A stretch of 64,000 nt of DNA from CAWCVR01 sp963799105 (GCA_963799105.1 CAWCVR010000014.1:1-64000), one strand, 5' to 3'; shown: positions 46,902-57,300, counted from the stretch's first letter. Made by a program: numbers and translations. The notes: generated by a model not told the origin, from the letters alone.

Positions 46902-46927
46902 ATGGCGCGCAGTGAATGTCACAGGCT

Positions 46928-49654
46928 TCATGCCCGCTCCCCGGCGGCCCGCTCTTCGGCAACCGCCGCCCGCCGGTCCACGCGGCAGGCGTCGCGGAAA
47001 TCGCACCACGCGCAGTGGTCCGTATCGGCGGGATCGGGAGCCACGCGGCCTTCGCGAATCCGCTCCACCACCGCCAGTGTCCGCTCCCGCGCGCGCTCGA
47101 ACCAGCCTTCGGGGAATGGCTCCTTCCCGAGCAGGCCGTTCGAGCTCCATCCCACGTAACTCACTTCGCGCTTCAACCCCACGTAGAACATGCCCGCGAG
47201 GCTGGCGCCGAAGTTGCGCTCGGCCGCCATGCCGTACAACTGCGCCTGCAGCGTCCGCTCGTCGTCCAGTTTCGATTTCACCCGCGCTATATTGCCGTAC
47301 TTGTAATCGATGACGTAGGCGCCGCCATCCTCCGCCGAGTCCAGGCGGTCGATCCTGCCGGCGATCTCGATTCCCGGAATGCCCTCGGGAGTGCTCAGCG
47401 CGAAGGTGAACGGAACCTCCATCCGCGACTTCAGCCCCGGCGGCCAGGTGGTGTCGGCGGCGAAGGCGGCCAGGTCCTCCAACATGGAGTTGCGCAGCCG
47501 TTCGGCGTGGTAGCCCGAAGGGATGCGGTTCCGCTCGCAGTACTCTTCGAACACGCGCTCGAAGACCGGCGCGATGGCAACCGGCCGCCGCGGCCACCAC
47601 TGCTTCAAGACCTCGTGGACGATGTCGCCCTGCGCCGGGAAATCCAGCCGCTCTTCGGGCCGTTTTGGCGCGCCGCGCAACCGCAGCGTGCGGCTTCCGA
47701 AGTACTCGAACGGGCACTGCAAGAACGTTTCCAGCGAGCTGGGCGATTGCCGGGAGGACTTCTCCACCAGGCGCGCCAGCAGGCCGGGCGCGCGGATTTC
47801 GACCGCCGGCCGCTCGCGGCGTCCGCTGCGCGGCCGCGGACTGGCCGCGCGCGCGTCCTCGATCCGCATCGACGCGCGGCCGTCCAGGAACGGCGACGCG
47901 AGCGTCCGCTCGCCGCGCTGATCGTACCGCGGATACGTCAGCACCGCCAGCAGGCTGGCGCGGGAGATGGCGGAATCGAACAGCGCCCGCTCTTCCCGCT
48001 CGTGCTCGGCGGTGGTGCGCACCCGCACTCCGGCCTGGTTCAAACGCCGCCGCGCCGCATCCGGAAAGAACAAATCCTGCGTATGGAACCGCGGAAACTG
48101 CCGCTCCACCAGGCCGCACACGAACGCCACCGGCAGCACCCATTGGCGCGCCTCTTCGGCCGAAAGCACGTGGACCGCGTTGCGGCGGCCGTCGCGCAGC
48201 CGCAGCGGCAGCAGGCGCAACACCGATTGCACCGCGCGCCAGAAGGGCTCGATGGGGATCTCCCGTTCCGGCGGGAGCGCCTGCGCGGCTTCGTCCAGCG
48301 CCTTGTCGAACAGATCCAACGCCTGCGCCTGGCCGCGGTCGAGCAGCGCCGCCTCATGGCGATCCGGCCCCGTGGGAAGCGCGTCCACCGCCGGACGGAA
48401 CAGGTGGCGCAGATCGCGGAACCGCGCCGCCCAGTCGCGCGGATGCATGGCGAACGAGCGCCATTCCTCCAGCGTCGCCAGCCGACACAGCTTGTGCAGC
48501 AGCCCCTCGGCGCCCGGGAGCGCGTGGCCCTCCGGCGCCATGAGCAGCGACCGCAGATCGCCCAGCCCCGCGTTGGGCATCTGCTCGCGGACCGCGAAAT
48601 CGAAGCGGTCCATGGCGGGATTGTCGGCGAAGCGCGGCGCCAGGCGCAACACCGCGAGCGTGCGCGCGTGGTCCCATCCGCTCAGCATGGCCTCCACCGC
48701 GCCTCCCAGGTAGCGCACCACGGGGTGCTCGTCCAGCCGCGAATCGAAGTAGAAATGCGCCGGGATGCCGAACCGCGCCAGGGTCGCGCGCAGCACCGGG
48801 ACGTAAGCGCCCGCCGCTCTCACGACGATGCCCATCTCGCGGAAAGCCAGCCCCGAGGCCGCCTGATCGAGGATTCGCCGCGCGATCTCCTCGGCTTCCC
48901 GCTCGATCCCCTGGGCCGCCACCAGGATCTCCGCCGGCGCGCGCCGCCCGCGGCCGGCGCGCTCCTCGCGAAATCCCATGGCGGCCAGCCGCTCGCGGGT
49001 TTCGTCCGACAGGTCGGCGTCGCCGAGCGTCATGGTGAGGTCCGCGCGCCGGCCCATGGCTGCGATCAGGCGCAACTCCGGGTCGGGCAGGGCATGAAAT
49101 CCGTCCAGCCAGACGGCGCCGATGCCGTTCAGTCCCTGGACTTCGATCCGTTCCGCCGCCAGTTCGAGGCGTTGCGCGCGCAGGGCCAGGCCGCGCCGCG
49201 CGATCTCGCTTTCCAACTCGCGGTACACCGCCAGAAACGCCTCCGCCAGGGGAGTTCCGGGCAGGCAGCGCGCCAGTTTGACGCTATCGCACCCCGCCGA
49301 AGCGAATTCCGCAATGGCGCGCGCCAGCGCCGCGCAGAAGCCGGGAAAGTGAGCCACGCGGGCGAATTCCGGCCGGCCAGCGCGCCGCGCCGCCTCCTCC
49401 ACCAACAGGTAGAGCACCTCGCCGGAGACCTCCGGCAGATCGTCTACCCACGCCTCGGCGAACTTGTGCAGTGTGGCGACCCACTGGCCGCGGAACACCA
49501 CGCCTTCGCGCGCCAATCGGTTTTGCAGGTGCTGCGCCATGGTGGCCGTGGGCACCAGCAGCCGCGCGTCCGGGGCCCGGCTAAGCGCCTCGCGGAACTC
49601 ACCGAGCACAGTGGTGGTCTTCCCGGAGCCGGCCGGTCCCGTCAGCAGGCGCAT
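46928..49654 (-). CDS. addB: AddB-like nuclease with inactive helicase fold
   Basis: This 908-residue protein fits AddB: P-loop LLTGPAGSGKTTTVLGEFRE at residues 3-22, a long helicase-like body (GIVVRAAGAYVPVLRATLAR; FVCGLVERQFPRFHTQDLFF), and a C-terminal PD-(D/E)xK nuclease (GDIVHEVLKQWW; GRIDRLDS then GAYVIDYKYG). The cysteine in FLQCPFEYF and the three in DHCAWCDFRDACR make the iron-sulfur staple typical of this domain. It forms a break-resection complex with AddA, encoded downstream. The start at 49654 is at the exact P-loop N-terminus. No adjacent recD-like gene is seen. Confidence 0.88.
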   Translation of the reverse strand: MRLLTGPAGSGKTTTVLGEFREALSRAPDARLLVPTATMAQHLQNRLAREGVVFRGQWVATLHKFAEAWVDDLPEVSGEVLYLLVEEAARRAGRPEFARVAHFPGFCAALARAIAEFASAGCDSVKLARCLPGTPLAEAFLAVYRELESEIARRGLALRAQRLELAAERIEVQGLNGIGAVWLDGFHALPDPELRLIAAMGRRADLTMTLGDADLSDETRERLAAMGFREERAGRGRRAPAEILVAAQGIEREAEEIARRILDQAASGLAFREMGIVVRAAGAYVPVLRATLARFGIPAHFYFDSRLDEHPVVRYLGGAVEAMLSGWDHARTLAVLRLAPRFADNPAMDRFDFAVREQMPNAGLGDLRSLLMAPEGHALPGAEGLLHKLCRLATLEEWRSFAMHPRDWAARFRDLRHLFRPAVDALPTGPDRHEAALLDRGQAQALDLFDKALDEAAQALPPEREIPIEPFWRAVQSVLRLLPLRLRDGRRNAVHVLSAEEARQWVLPVAFVCGLVERQFPRFHTQDLFFPDAARRRLNQAGVRVRTTAEHEREERALFDSAISRASLLAVLTYPRYDQRGERTLASPFLDGRASMRIEDARAASPRPRSGRRERPAVEIRAPGLLARLVEKSSRQSPSSLETFLQCPFEYFGSRTLRLRGAPKRPEERLDFPAQGDIVHEVLKQWWPRRPVAIAPVFERVFEEYCERNRIPSGYHAERLRNSMLEDLAAFAADTTWPPGLKSRMEVPFTFALSTPEGIPGIEIAGRIDRLDSAEDGGAYVIDYKYGNIARVKSKLDDERTLQAQLYGMAAERNFGASLAGMFYVGLKREVSYVGWSSNGLLGKEPFPEGWFERARERTLAVVERIREGRVAPDPADTDHCAWCDFRDACRVDRRAAVAEERAAGERA

Positions 49655-49849
49655 CCGCTATAGTGTAGCGCCAGGGTGGGGTGGCCGATTCGTCCGCCCC
49701 ACCGTGCGACAGGCAATTCAATCCCCCGCAACCGCTTCCGCACTATCCCGGCTCCGAGCACGCAACGGAACCGCGACCACGCGGAAGTGGCCGGCACGGT
49801 TGTTTCGACCTTAGCGCTCACGGGAATATGCAAGTTCCCGTGGAGGCGA

Positions 49850-50179
49850 TCAGATGTTCGTCTGCTCTCCTTCGACGACAATGCCGCCAATTATGCGGGA
49901 TGCCAGGTTGTATATCGCACCGGTAAGCAAGCCTGAGACCAACCCGACCAAGCCGTACAGAATCGGAAACAGGATGATAGCGCCGATGCCCATCATCATT
50001 TCAATCAGCTTGCTGGAGCCGCCGATCGGAGACCCGAGGGCCTCTCCGGTCACGGCAATCAACGAGAAAACCGTACCCACAATCAAGCCGATCATGGAGT
50101 AGATCACGGCCATTATCCTGGCCATGGAAAGTACGCCAATTCGCCGAACGACGATCTTAGTATTCATATTGGCAGTCAT
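49850..50179 (-). CDS. Small membrane protein, DUF3566-like
   Basis: This 109-residue protein has two long membrane segments (ARIMAVIYSMIGLIVGTVFS onward and GIGAIILFPILYGLVGLVSG onward), preceded by the basic start NTKIVVRRIGVLS and followed by GAIYNLASRIIGGI. This arrangement resembles DUF3566-type proteins, whose role is unknown. The ATG at 50179 is chosen; the longer frame to 50434 overlaps the next gene. The region 49663-49849 holds no gene. Confidence 0.7.
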   Translation of the reverse strand: MTANMNTKIVVRRIGVLSMARIMAVIYSMIGLIVGTVFSLIAVTGEALGSPIGGSSKLIEMMMGIGAIILFPILYGLVGLVSGLLTGAIYNLASRIIGGIVVEGEQTNI

Positions 50180-50193
50180 GGTAGCACAGCGTA

Positions 50194-51021
50194 TCACCGC
50201 GGGTGGACCACCGGGGGGCTCCGCCGGAAGTCGCCGAACGTATACTCCATGCCGGTGCGAACCACCTTGACCAGCGCCACGCGCGCCGAGAGGTGGATCG
50301 CAAGATGCTTCGGCAGGCACAGCCCGTCCTCCACCCGGCCCTGTTCCATCGACACGGTGGTGCCCTTCGCCAGACGCACCAGGATGCCGCCGAACGCGAT
50401 GGTGTCCAGGGTCCCGGCCTCCATCCTCAGCCACTGAAAATCCCGTTTGGCGATCCAGAAGCGCGCCCTCATTTTCGGCAAATACGACCCGTAGGACGAC
50501 CTGGGCCGGTATCCCGGCAGGGGCGCGGCGTCGATCACATAGACCGACTCGCCGTCAACGGTCTCCTCGCCTGCCAGTTTGAAATCGAACGCGTCGGGAA
50601 CCTCCAGCAGCGGCTCGCGACGCTGCCGCTCGCGGCGTTCCCACTCGTCCACCCGCCGGGCGCGCTCGGCCGGCGATTCCCGGCGGCGCTGTGCGGCTGT
50701 GTAGCGCATGCGCTCGTCTTCGGATTCCCCTTCCCCGGCGGAGAGCGGAGTATCGTTGCGCGCCACCAGGCGCCGGTAGGGCGATCCCTTCAGAAAGGAG
50801 ATCTCCCAGGTGCGAATGGCGGCCCGCTTCAGTTTGCCGGAGTTGTGGTACTCCCGCTCCTGTTGCCTCTGCAGGTACGTGAATTCGCGGATCCGCCTGG
50901 CGTTGACGCTGTCGAGAGCCACGGCGCGCCGCACGATCTCGCGCGGCGTCTGCGCGCAGACCGGCAGCGCCAGCCATAGGAACAGGATGGCCCGGCGGCT
51001 CCTACGGCAGCAACCGTTCAA
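50194..51021 (-). CDS. LolA-like periplasmic protein, TTG start overlapping purA
   Basis: This 275-residue protein has a signal peptide (RRSRRAILFLWLALPVCAQ). The body resembles outer membrane lipoprotein-sorting proteins: FTYLQRQQEREYHNSGKLKR, then an acidic/arginine-rich loop, the strand region VYVIDAAPLPGYRP, and RARFWIAKRDFQWLRMEAG, as in the half-barrel fold of LolA. No ATG lies in this frame near the signal peptide. The TTG at 51021 gives a normal n-region and overlaps the end of purA by 20 bases. The nearest ATG (50977) is out of frame. Whether it carries lipoproteins is not shown. Confidence 0.72.
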   Translation of the reverse strand: MNGCCRRSRRAILFLWLALPVCAQTPREIVRRAVALDSVNARRIREFTYLQRQQEREYHNSGKLKRAAIRTWEISFLKGSPYRRLVARNDTPLSAGEGESEDERMRYTAAQRRRESPAERARRVDEWERRERQRREPLLEVPDAFDFKLAGEETVDGESVYVIDAAPLPGYRPRSSYGSYLPKMRARFWIAKRDFQWLRMEAGTLDTIAFGGILVRLAKGTTVSMEQGRVEDGLCLPKHLAIHLSARVALVKVVRTGMEYTFGDFRRSPPVVHPR

Positions 51022-52306
51022 ACCGCGACCCCTGCCGGACAATCGTCTGATTGCGCTCCGGCCCGGTGGAGATGCACCCGGCTTCCACGCCGGTCTGGCG
51101 CTCCAGAAACGCAATGTAATCTTTCGCCCTGGCCGGCAGCGCGTCGTAGGAATCGATTCCGAAGGTCGAGGTCCGCCAGCCCGGAAGGCTTTCGTAAACC
51201 GGCTCCAGGGCGGCGATCTCGGCCACTGTCGACGGCATGCCGGCGATGTCCTGGCCGCCCGACCGGTAGCCCACGCACACGGGGATACGGTCGAACTCGT
51301 CGAGCACATCGAGCTTGGTCACCACCAGGCTGTCGAACCCATTGATGGCCGCGGTGTACCGCATCAGCGGCGCATCGAACCAGCCGCAACGCCGCGGACG
51401 CCCCGTTACCGCTCCGAATTCGTTTCCGCGCTGGCGTATGGCTTCGCCCTCGGCGTTCAACGCCTCGGTGGGGAACGGACCTCCGCCCACGCGCGTGATG
51501 TAGGCCTTGGACACGCCGATCACGCCGGAGATGCGCGTGGGCGGCACGCCGGTTCCGGTGCACGCGCCCCCTGCCGACGCGCTGGAGGAGGTGACGAAAG
51601 GATACGTCCCGTGGTCCAGGTCCAGCATGGTGCCCTGCGCGCCCTCGAACATCACCGTCTTGCCCGCCGCGATGGCCTGGTTGAGCAGCAGGGCGGTGTC
51701 GCACACCATGGGCCGGAGGCGCTCAGCCAGCGCTTCGTACTGGTCGCGGACCGCGGCCAGATTCAGCCCGTCGTAGATCCCAAACGCCTTGGCGATGGCG
51801 ACTTTCTCCTCCATCACCGAGTCGTATTGGGCGCGGAAGAACTCCCGGTCCAGCAGGCCGGACACGCGGATGCCGCGGCGCCCGGCCTTGTCTTCGTAGC
51901 ACGGCCCGATGCCGCGCGACGTGGTCCCGATGGAGATGCGCCCCGGCCGCCCTTCAGACATCCGTTCCATCATGCGGTGGGCCGGGAACAGCACGTGCGC
52001 GCGGTTGCTGATGAACAGGCTGCCGGCGACACTCACGCCCGCCGCTTCCAGCGTGTCGATTTCGGCGAACAGGGCCACCGGATCGAGGACCAGCCCGTTG
52101 CCGATCACGGCAATTTTTCCGGGGCGCAGAATGCCGCTTGGAATCAGTTTCAGGACGAACTTCCTGTCCCCGATGAAGACCGTGTGCCCGGCATTGTGGC
52201 CGCCCTGATAGCGCGCCACGATATCGAAGCGCTCGGCGAAGACGTCGACAATTTTGCCTTTGCCCTCGTCGCCCCACTGTGAACCCAGGATGATAACGTT
52301 TCCCAT
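51002..52306 (-). CDS. purA: Adenylosuccinate synthetase
   Basis: This 434-residue enzyme joins IMP and aspartate using GTP, the first step to AMP. The N-terminal GSQWGDEGKGKIVD (P-loop with catalytic aspartate), HNAGHTVFIGDRKF, GTTSRGIGPCYEDK and FEGAQGTMLDLDHGTYPFVT motifs are all present, as is the C-terminal GTP-binding region. The ATG at 52306 fits the family start; the one at 52315 would add MVK. It seems to be cotranscribed with the LolA-like gene that overlaps its end. Confidence 0.96.
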   Translation of the reverse strand: MGNVIILGSQWGDEGKGKIVDVFAERFDIVARYQGGHNAGHTVFIGDRKFVLKLIPSGILRPGKIAVIGNGLVLDPVALFAEIDTLEAAGVSVAGSLFISNRAHVLFPAHRMMERMSEGRPGRISIGTTSRGIGPCYEDKAGRRGIRVSGLLDREFFRAQYDSVMEEKVAIAKAFGIYDGLNLAAVRDQYEALAERLRPMVCDTALLLNQAIAAGKTVMFEGAQGTMLDLDHGTYPFVTSSSASAGGACTGTGVPPTRISGVIGVSKAYITRVGGGPFPTEALNAEGEAIRQRGNEFGAVTGRPRRCGWFDAPLMRYTAAINGFDSLVVTKLDVLDEFDRIPVCVGYRSGGQDIAGMPSTVAEIAALEPVYESLPGWRTSTFGIDSYDALPARAKDYIAFLERQTGVEAGCISTGPERNQTIVRQGSRFERLLP

Positions 52307-52353
52307 TTTGACCAAACTTTTGTATTCTAGCGTGTTTCACGGAGCGGGTTTTT

Positions 52354-52477
52354 GTGGGGCGGACCCCTGGTCCGCGCGGGATGCCCTCGTTCCGCATCCG
52401 GAACGACGATATCGGCATCTTGCAGGATACGAGCAGGCCGACGGGGGCGTCGGCCGCGGACCAGGGGTCCGCCCCAC
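52354..52477. repeat. Palindromic repeat family B, copy 4
   Basis: This 124-bp copy starts GTGGGGCGGACCCCTGGTCC and ends GACCAGGGGTCCGCCCCAC. It lies in the spacer between the divergent purA and rplU genes, so it sits between two essential promoters. Confidence 0.85.
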
Positions 52478-52491
52478 ATGGTTCCGCCGAT

Positions 52492-52583
52492 TTGCCACAG
52501 GCCCGCCGCCCATAGTAAACTGGTAGCTTACTCCAGTGGTTCCGACGCACTTGGTGTGTTCCGGCTCCCAAAAAGAGGACAGC
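52492..52583 (+). promoter_or_regulatory. Promoter and leader of rplU-rpmA
   Basis: TTGCCA (52492-52497) and TAAACT (52516-52521), 18 bases apart, are a plausible promoter. The leader contains a hairpin CCG-ACGCAC-TTG-GTGTGT-TC-CGG (about 52542-52564) and an AGAGGAC ribosome-binding site. Autoregulatory L21 leaders are known in other bacteria; this one is unproven. Confidence 0.45.
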
Positions 52584-52877
52584 ATGCACGCGATTATTGA
52601 AACCGGCGGGAAACAGTACCGGGTTGCTCCGGGCGATGTCATCCGCGTCGAGAAATTGGCCTTCGAGGCCGGCACGGATATCGACATCCCCGCTAAGGTG
52701 TCGTTTGCCGAGGATGGCGCACTTTCCACCGGCGGATCCGTCAGGGCCACCGTACTGGGCGGCGGCCGCGGCGACAAGATTATCGTTTTCAAATTTAAGC
52801 GCAAAAAGCAATACAAGAAGACCATCGGACACCGCCAGTCCTTCACCCAGTTGAAGGTCGGCGAGATACTGGCGTAG
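52584..52877 (+). CDS. rplU: Ribosomal protein bL21
   Basis: This 97-residue protein is bL21: HAIIETGGKQYRVAPGDVIR, then IDIPAKVSF, VRATVLGGGRGDKIIVFKFK and RKKQYKKTIGHRQSFTQLKV. It binds 23S rRNA in the large subunit. The ATG at 52584 follows AGAGGAC. The longer frame to 52536 lies in the leader. It is the first gene of rplU-rpmA-obg. Confidence 0.96.
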   Translation: MHAIIETGGKQYRVAPGDVIRVEKLAFEAGTDIDIPAKVSFAEDGALSTGGSVRATVLGGGRGDKIIVFKFKRKKQYKKTIGHRQSFTQLKVGEILA

Positions 52878-52884
52878 GCGATTT

Positions 52885-53142
52885 ATGGCGCATAAAAAGG
52901 GATTAGGAAGTTCCAAGAACGGCCGCGACTCCAACGCTCAGCGGCTCGGCGTGAAAGTTTTCGGCGGACAGTTGGTCCCCGGCGGTTCCATCATCGTCCG
53001 CCAGCGCGGCACCAAGATCAAACCCGGCCTCAACGTGGGCTGGGGCAAGGACGACACGCTCTTCGCCAAGGTGACCGGCGTGGTCGAGTTCCGCGACCGC
53101 GGGCGCATGGGCAAGTTCGTCAACATCCAGGCCTCCGTCTAG
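52885..53142 (+). CDS. rpmA: Ribosomal protein bL27
   Basis: This 85-residue protein is bL27: AHKKGLGSSKNGRDSNAQRL, then GVKVFGGQLVPGGSIIVRQR and NVGWGKDDTLFAKVTGVVEF. The N-terminal tail reaches the peptidyl transferase centre. It starts 7 bases after rplU. A strong terminator-like hairpin follows before obg. Confidence 0.96.
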   Translation: MAHKKGLGSSKNGRDSNAQRLGVKVFGGQLVPGGSIIVRQRGTKIKPGLNVGWGKDDTLFAKVTGVVEFRDRGRMGKFVNIQASV

Positions 53143-53196
53143 CGCGATTCGCGAAATTGACCGGACCGTCCCCAGGGGACGCCACACGATATCTCC

Positions 53197-53230
53197 AAGC
53201 CGCCGGTTTATAGCGAGCCGGCGGCTTTTC
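53197..53230 (+). terminator. Terminator-like hairpin between rpmA and obg
   Basis: AAGCCGCCGG (53197-53206) and CCGGCGGCTT (53218-53227) form a perfect 10-bp stem with an 11-base loop, followed by TTC TT. It ends only a few bases before the obg ATG at 53233, and leaves no room for a Shine-Dalgarno sequence. Confidence 0.75.
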
Positions 53231-53232
53231 TT

Positions 53233-54261
53233 ATGCACTTTCTCGACGAAGCCCGCATCCTCGTAAAAGCCGGTGACGGCGGCAACGGCTGTCTGGCCTT
53301 CCGCCGCGAGAAGTTCGTCCCGCGCGGCGGTCCGAGCGGCGGCGATGGCGGCCGCGGCGGCGATGTCGTCCTGAACGCCACGGCCCAACAGAACACGCTT
53401 CTCCAGTTCCGCTACAACCCCGAGCACCGGGCGGAACGCGGCCGCCACGGCGAAGGCAGCGACTGCACCGGCCACGACGGACACTCGCTCGAAATCGCCG
53501 TCCCGGTTGGCACGGTGGTCTGGGACGAGGCCACGGGCGAACGCCTGGCCGATTTCACCGAGCCCGGGCAACGGTACGTAGCGGCGCGCGGCGGGCGCGG
53601 AGGACGCGGCAACGCCCGCTTCGCCACCTCCACGCACCAGGCGCCCACCGAGCACGAGCCCGGCCATCCCGGACAGGAAAGGCGCCTGCGCCTGGAACTG
53701 AAGCTGCTGGCCGACGCCGGCCTGGTCGGCTTTCCCAACTCCGGCAAGTCCACGCTGATCTCGCGCATCTCCGCGGCGCGGCCCAAGATCGCCGATTACC
53801 CTTTCACCACGCTGATACCCAACCTGGGGGTGGTCCAGTTGGAGAACTTCCGCAGCTACGTGGTGGCCGACATCCCCGGCCTCATCGAAGGCGCGCACCT
53901 GGGCCACGGGCTGGGCATCCAGTTCCTGCGCCACATCGAACGCACGCGGCTGCTGGTACACCTGGTGGATGTGTCCGATTCGACCGGCCGCGACCCGGTG
54001 GACGACTTCGAGACGGTGCTCGGCGAACTAGCCAGCTTCAGCGAAGATCTGGCGCGCAAGCCCATGATCGTGGTGGCCACCAAGATGGACGCCGCGCAGG
54101 ACGCCGAACGGGTGGCCGCGCTACGCGCGCTCGCCGTCAGCCGCGGCCTCGAATTCTTCGAGATCTCCAGCGCCACGGGCCAGGGAATCGACGTTCTCAA
54201 GCGAGCCATGGCCGAGCGGGTACTCGCTCCGGCTGCCGCCGGGCCGGCAGCGCAGTTGTGA
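53233..54261 (+). CDS. obgE: Obg family GTPase
   Basis: This 342-residue GTPase acts in ribosome large-subunit assembly and stress control. The N-terminal glycine-rich Obg fold is present (VKAGDGGNGCLAFRREKFVP, residues 12-31; GGPSGGDGGRGGD). The G domain has G1 GFPNSGKST near residue 165, G2/G3 DYPFTTLIPNLG and DIPGLIEGAH, and G4 VVATKMD. The last residues are short, without the acidic tail of some members. The ATG at 53233 is the true N-terminus by family comparison, although a hairpin occupies the place of its ribosome-binding site. Confidence 0.95.
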   Translation: MHFLDEARILVKAGDGGNGCLAFRREKFVPRGGPSGGDGGRGGDVVLNATAQQNTLLQFRYNPEHRAERGRHGEGSDCTGHDGHSLEIAVPVGTVVWDEATGERLADFTEPGQRYVAARGGRGGRGNARFATSTHQAPTEHEPGHPGQERRLRLELKLLADAGLVGFPNSGKSTLISRISAARPKIADYPFTTLIPNLGVVQLENFRSYVVADIPGLIEGAHLGHGLGIQFLRHIERTRLLVHLVDVSDSTGRDPVDDFETVLGELASFSEDLARKPMIVVATKMDAAQDAERVAALRALAVSRGLEFFEISSATGQGIDVLKRAMAERVLAPAAAGPAAQL

Positions 54262-54374
54262 ACGTGGCGCCTGAATCAGGGCCAATTGGAAGCGCCGAGT
54301 GGGAACGCGATGCCTCGGGCGGGGTCAGATAAGTATTGCGCCGAACCGGTGGCTGGGGTATTGTTGGGTCAACC

Positions 54375-57300
54375 ATGGCGCACCTCAAATCGTCCGTGCG
54401 GCAGGTTTTGTTTCTGCTCGGCGGGGGCAAAGGCTTGAACGGCTGGGACGACGAACCCGAGGTCCGCGGCTTCCATCTCCTGCTGACCACCTTCCTGGTG
54501 TGGGACGCGGTCGAGGAGTTTCTGGTGGTTCCCTTGTTCGTGGCGCGCAAGGCCGCGGCCGGGGGCATGGGGCTCGTAGGGGCCGGCGCCGCCCTGATGG
54601 CGCTGGGCTTACTGCGCCGGGGCCACAGGCGCGCCGCGGCAGCCGTGTTTCTGGGCGCGCTGTGGTGCATGGCTTCGTGCTTTTCGCTTTTCGGCGGCGG
54701 CGTCCACAGCCCGGGCACCGGCTTGGCCATCGTCCTCATCCTGGGCGCCGGTTGGCTGCTCGGCCGCCCAGCTGCGATGGGATTGGCCGCCGCTACCCTC
54801 GTGCTTGCCTTCATCGAGGCATTGCTGGAGTACACCGGCCATCCGCTGCCCCGCTACTTCCCCGGCCCGCCCATGTCCCTCTTGAGCTTCGACGTGGGAA
54901 TGGTGGTGATGGTGGTCTTCCCCCTGCTCGCCTTTCTGGGAGCCCAGCGGGAGCGGCTCGCGGCTCTCCGCGAGAGCGAAGAGCGTTTCCGCCGCCTTTC
55001 CAACGCCTCCTTCGAAGGCATCATGATCCATGAGGGATGCACCATCCTGGACGCCAATATGGCGTTTGCGAGGATCCATGGATACGATAGGCCGGACGAG
55101 TTGATCGGCAGCAGCGGCGTGGAACTGCTGCTGACTCCCGAATCGCAAGTGCGCGCCCGTCAGCGGATCGAACGGCGGGAGAGCGGACCGTTGGAGGTGA
55201 CCGGTGTCCGCAAGGATGGCTCCACATTTGCCTTGGAAATAGATTCGCTGCCGGTGAAGTTCCAGGGCCGCGACGCGCGCCGGGTGACTTGCCGGGACAT
55301 CACCAAGCGTAAGCGCGCGGAGGAGGAGTTGAAAGCCACGGAGAATAACTACCGGCAACTGATAGAGCAAGCCGGCGATGGCATCTTCCTCGTGGAGGGC
55401 GACGGCCGGTTCGTGGTGGCGAACTCGGCGATCTGCAACATGCTGGGGTATACCCGTGAGGAACTGCTCCAACTGAACATCCTCGACACCTATCTCCCCG
55501 GCGAAAGGGCTCTTGGAGAACGCCGTCTGGGCGAGATCCGGAGCGGCGCGAACGTGACGTTCGAGCGGATCATGCGCCGCAAGGATGGCACGCCGCTACT
55601 GGTGGAAGCCAGCGCCAGGCGGCGTGAAGACGGCAGGCAACAGGCCATTGTCCGGGACATCACGGAGCGCAGGCGGGCCGAAGACGCCCTGCGCGAGAGC
55701 GAACGGAAATCGCGCGCCATCTTCGATCTTTCGTTCGGATTCGTCGGCCTGCTGACACTGGACGGCGTGCTGCTGGAAGTCAACCGGACGGCATTGGAGT
55801 TTGCGGGGGTGGAGCGGCAGGATGCCGTGGGCCGGCCCTTTTGGGAAACCGCGTGGTGGAACCACTCGCCGGAAGTTCAGGAACGCCTGCGGGCCGCGGT
55901 GCGCGCCGCGGCCGGAGGCGAGATGGTGCGCTTCGAGGCCGCACTCCGGGCGGCGGATGGAGCGATCCACCCGGTGGATTTCTCGCTGAAACCGGTGCGC
56001 GACGAAGCCGGGCAGGTGGTGCTGTTGATTCCCGAGGGGCGGGACATCGCCGAACTGAAGCGGGCCGACGAGGAGAAAGCCAACTTACAGGCGCAGTTGC
56101 ACCAGGCGCAGAAGATGGAGTCGATCGGGCGCCTGGCGGGCGGTGTGGCCCACGACTTCAACAACCTGCTGACCGTGATTATCGGCTACAGCCGGTTGCT
56201 GCTGGGCACGCTCGCGGCGGGCGATCCGCTGCGGGACGCCATCGAAGAGATCGACCGGGCCGGAGGGCGCGCCGCCGGATTGACTCAGCGGCTGTTGGCT
56301 TTCAGCCGCAAGCAGGTGCTGCAGCCGCGGGTGCTGGATTTGAACCGCGTGGTGGAAGAGATGCGGCCCCTGCTGGCGCGCCTGGTGGGCGAAGACGTGG
56401 AATTGTGCGTCGAGCCGCGCGCCGAAGCCACGACCATCTGCGCCGATCCGAATCAACTGGAGCAGGTGATCATGAACCTGGCGGTGAACTCCCGCGACGC
56501 CATGCCGCACGGCGGCAGGTTATCCATCGGGACCGCCGTCGTGGAATGGGACGCCGTTTTCGCCCAATCGCATCCGGGGGCGCGCGCGGGCCGCTACGCC
56601 GTCCTCACCGTGGCCGACACGGGCGTGGGTATGGACGACGAGACGCGCCGGCGCATCTTCGAGCCTTTCTTCACCACCAAGGAAGTCGGCAAAGGGACGG
56701 GACTCGGCTTGTCGATGACCCAGGGCGTGGTGGAACAGAGCGGCGGCTGGATCGATGTCGCGAGTGAACCGGGCCGCGGAACGACTTTCACGATCTACCT
56801 GCCCTGGGTGGACGATGCGCCGGCCGGCGCCGGAGAGCCGGAAGCCGTTCCGGTGCCCGTTCCCCCGATTGGAGAACAGAAGACTGTCCTGGTGGTGGAG
56901 GACCAGCGGGAGGTCCGCGAATATGTGGCCGCCGCACTGATGGCTTACGGCTACCGGGTGATCGACGCCGACGGCGCCGCCGAGGCACTGGCGCTCTGGG
57001 AGCGGGAGTGCGCGGGCATCGACCTGGTGCTGACCGACGTGGTGATGCCTCGCATGAGCGGCGCTGAGCTGGCGAAACTGATGTGGCAACGCCGGCCCGG
57101 AACCAAAGTGCTGTTCATGTCGGGCTACAAAGACAACGTAATTGCGCAGGATGGGGTTCGGGAACGGGGTGTCGAGTTCATTCAGAAACCGTTCAGCCCC
57201 GGCCAGTTGGCCATCAGAGTCGAGGAAATGCTGAAGGCGCCGGATCGCCCGGCCCGCATCCTGGTCGCCGGCGGCGAACCCGGGGTGCGCGGTTTTGTCC

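Noticed and set aside
46916..49663. 915-residue plus-strand frame opposite addB
   Set aside because: It mirrors addB exactly and is made of arginine/glutamine-rich sequence, while addB carries clear P-loop and nuclease motifs.
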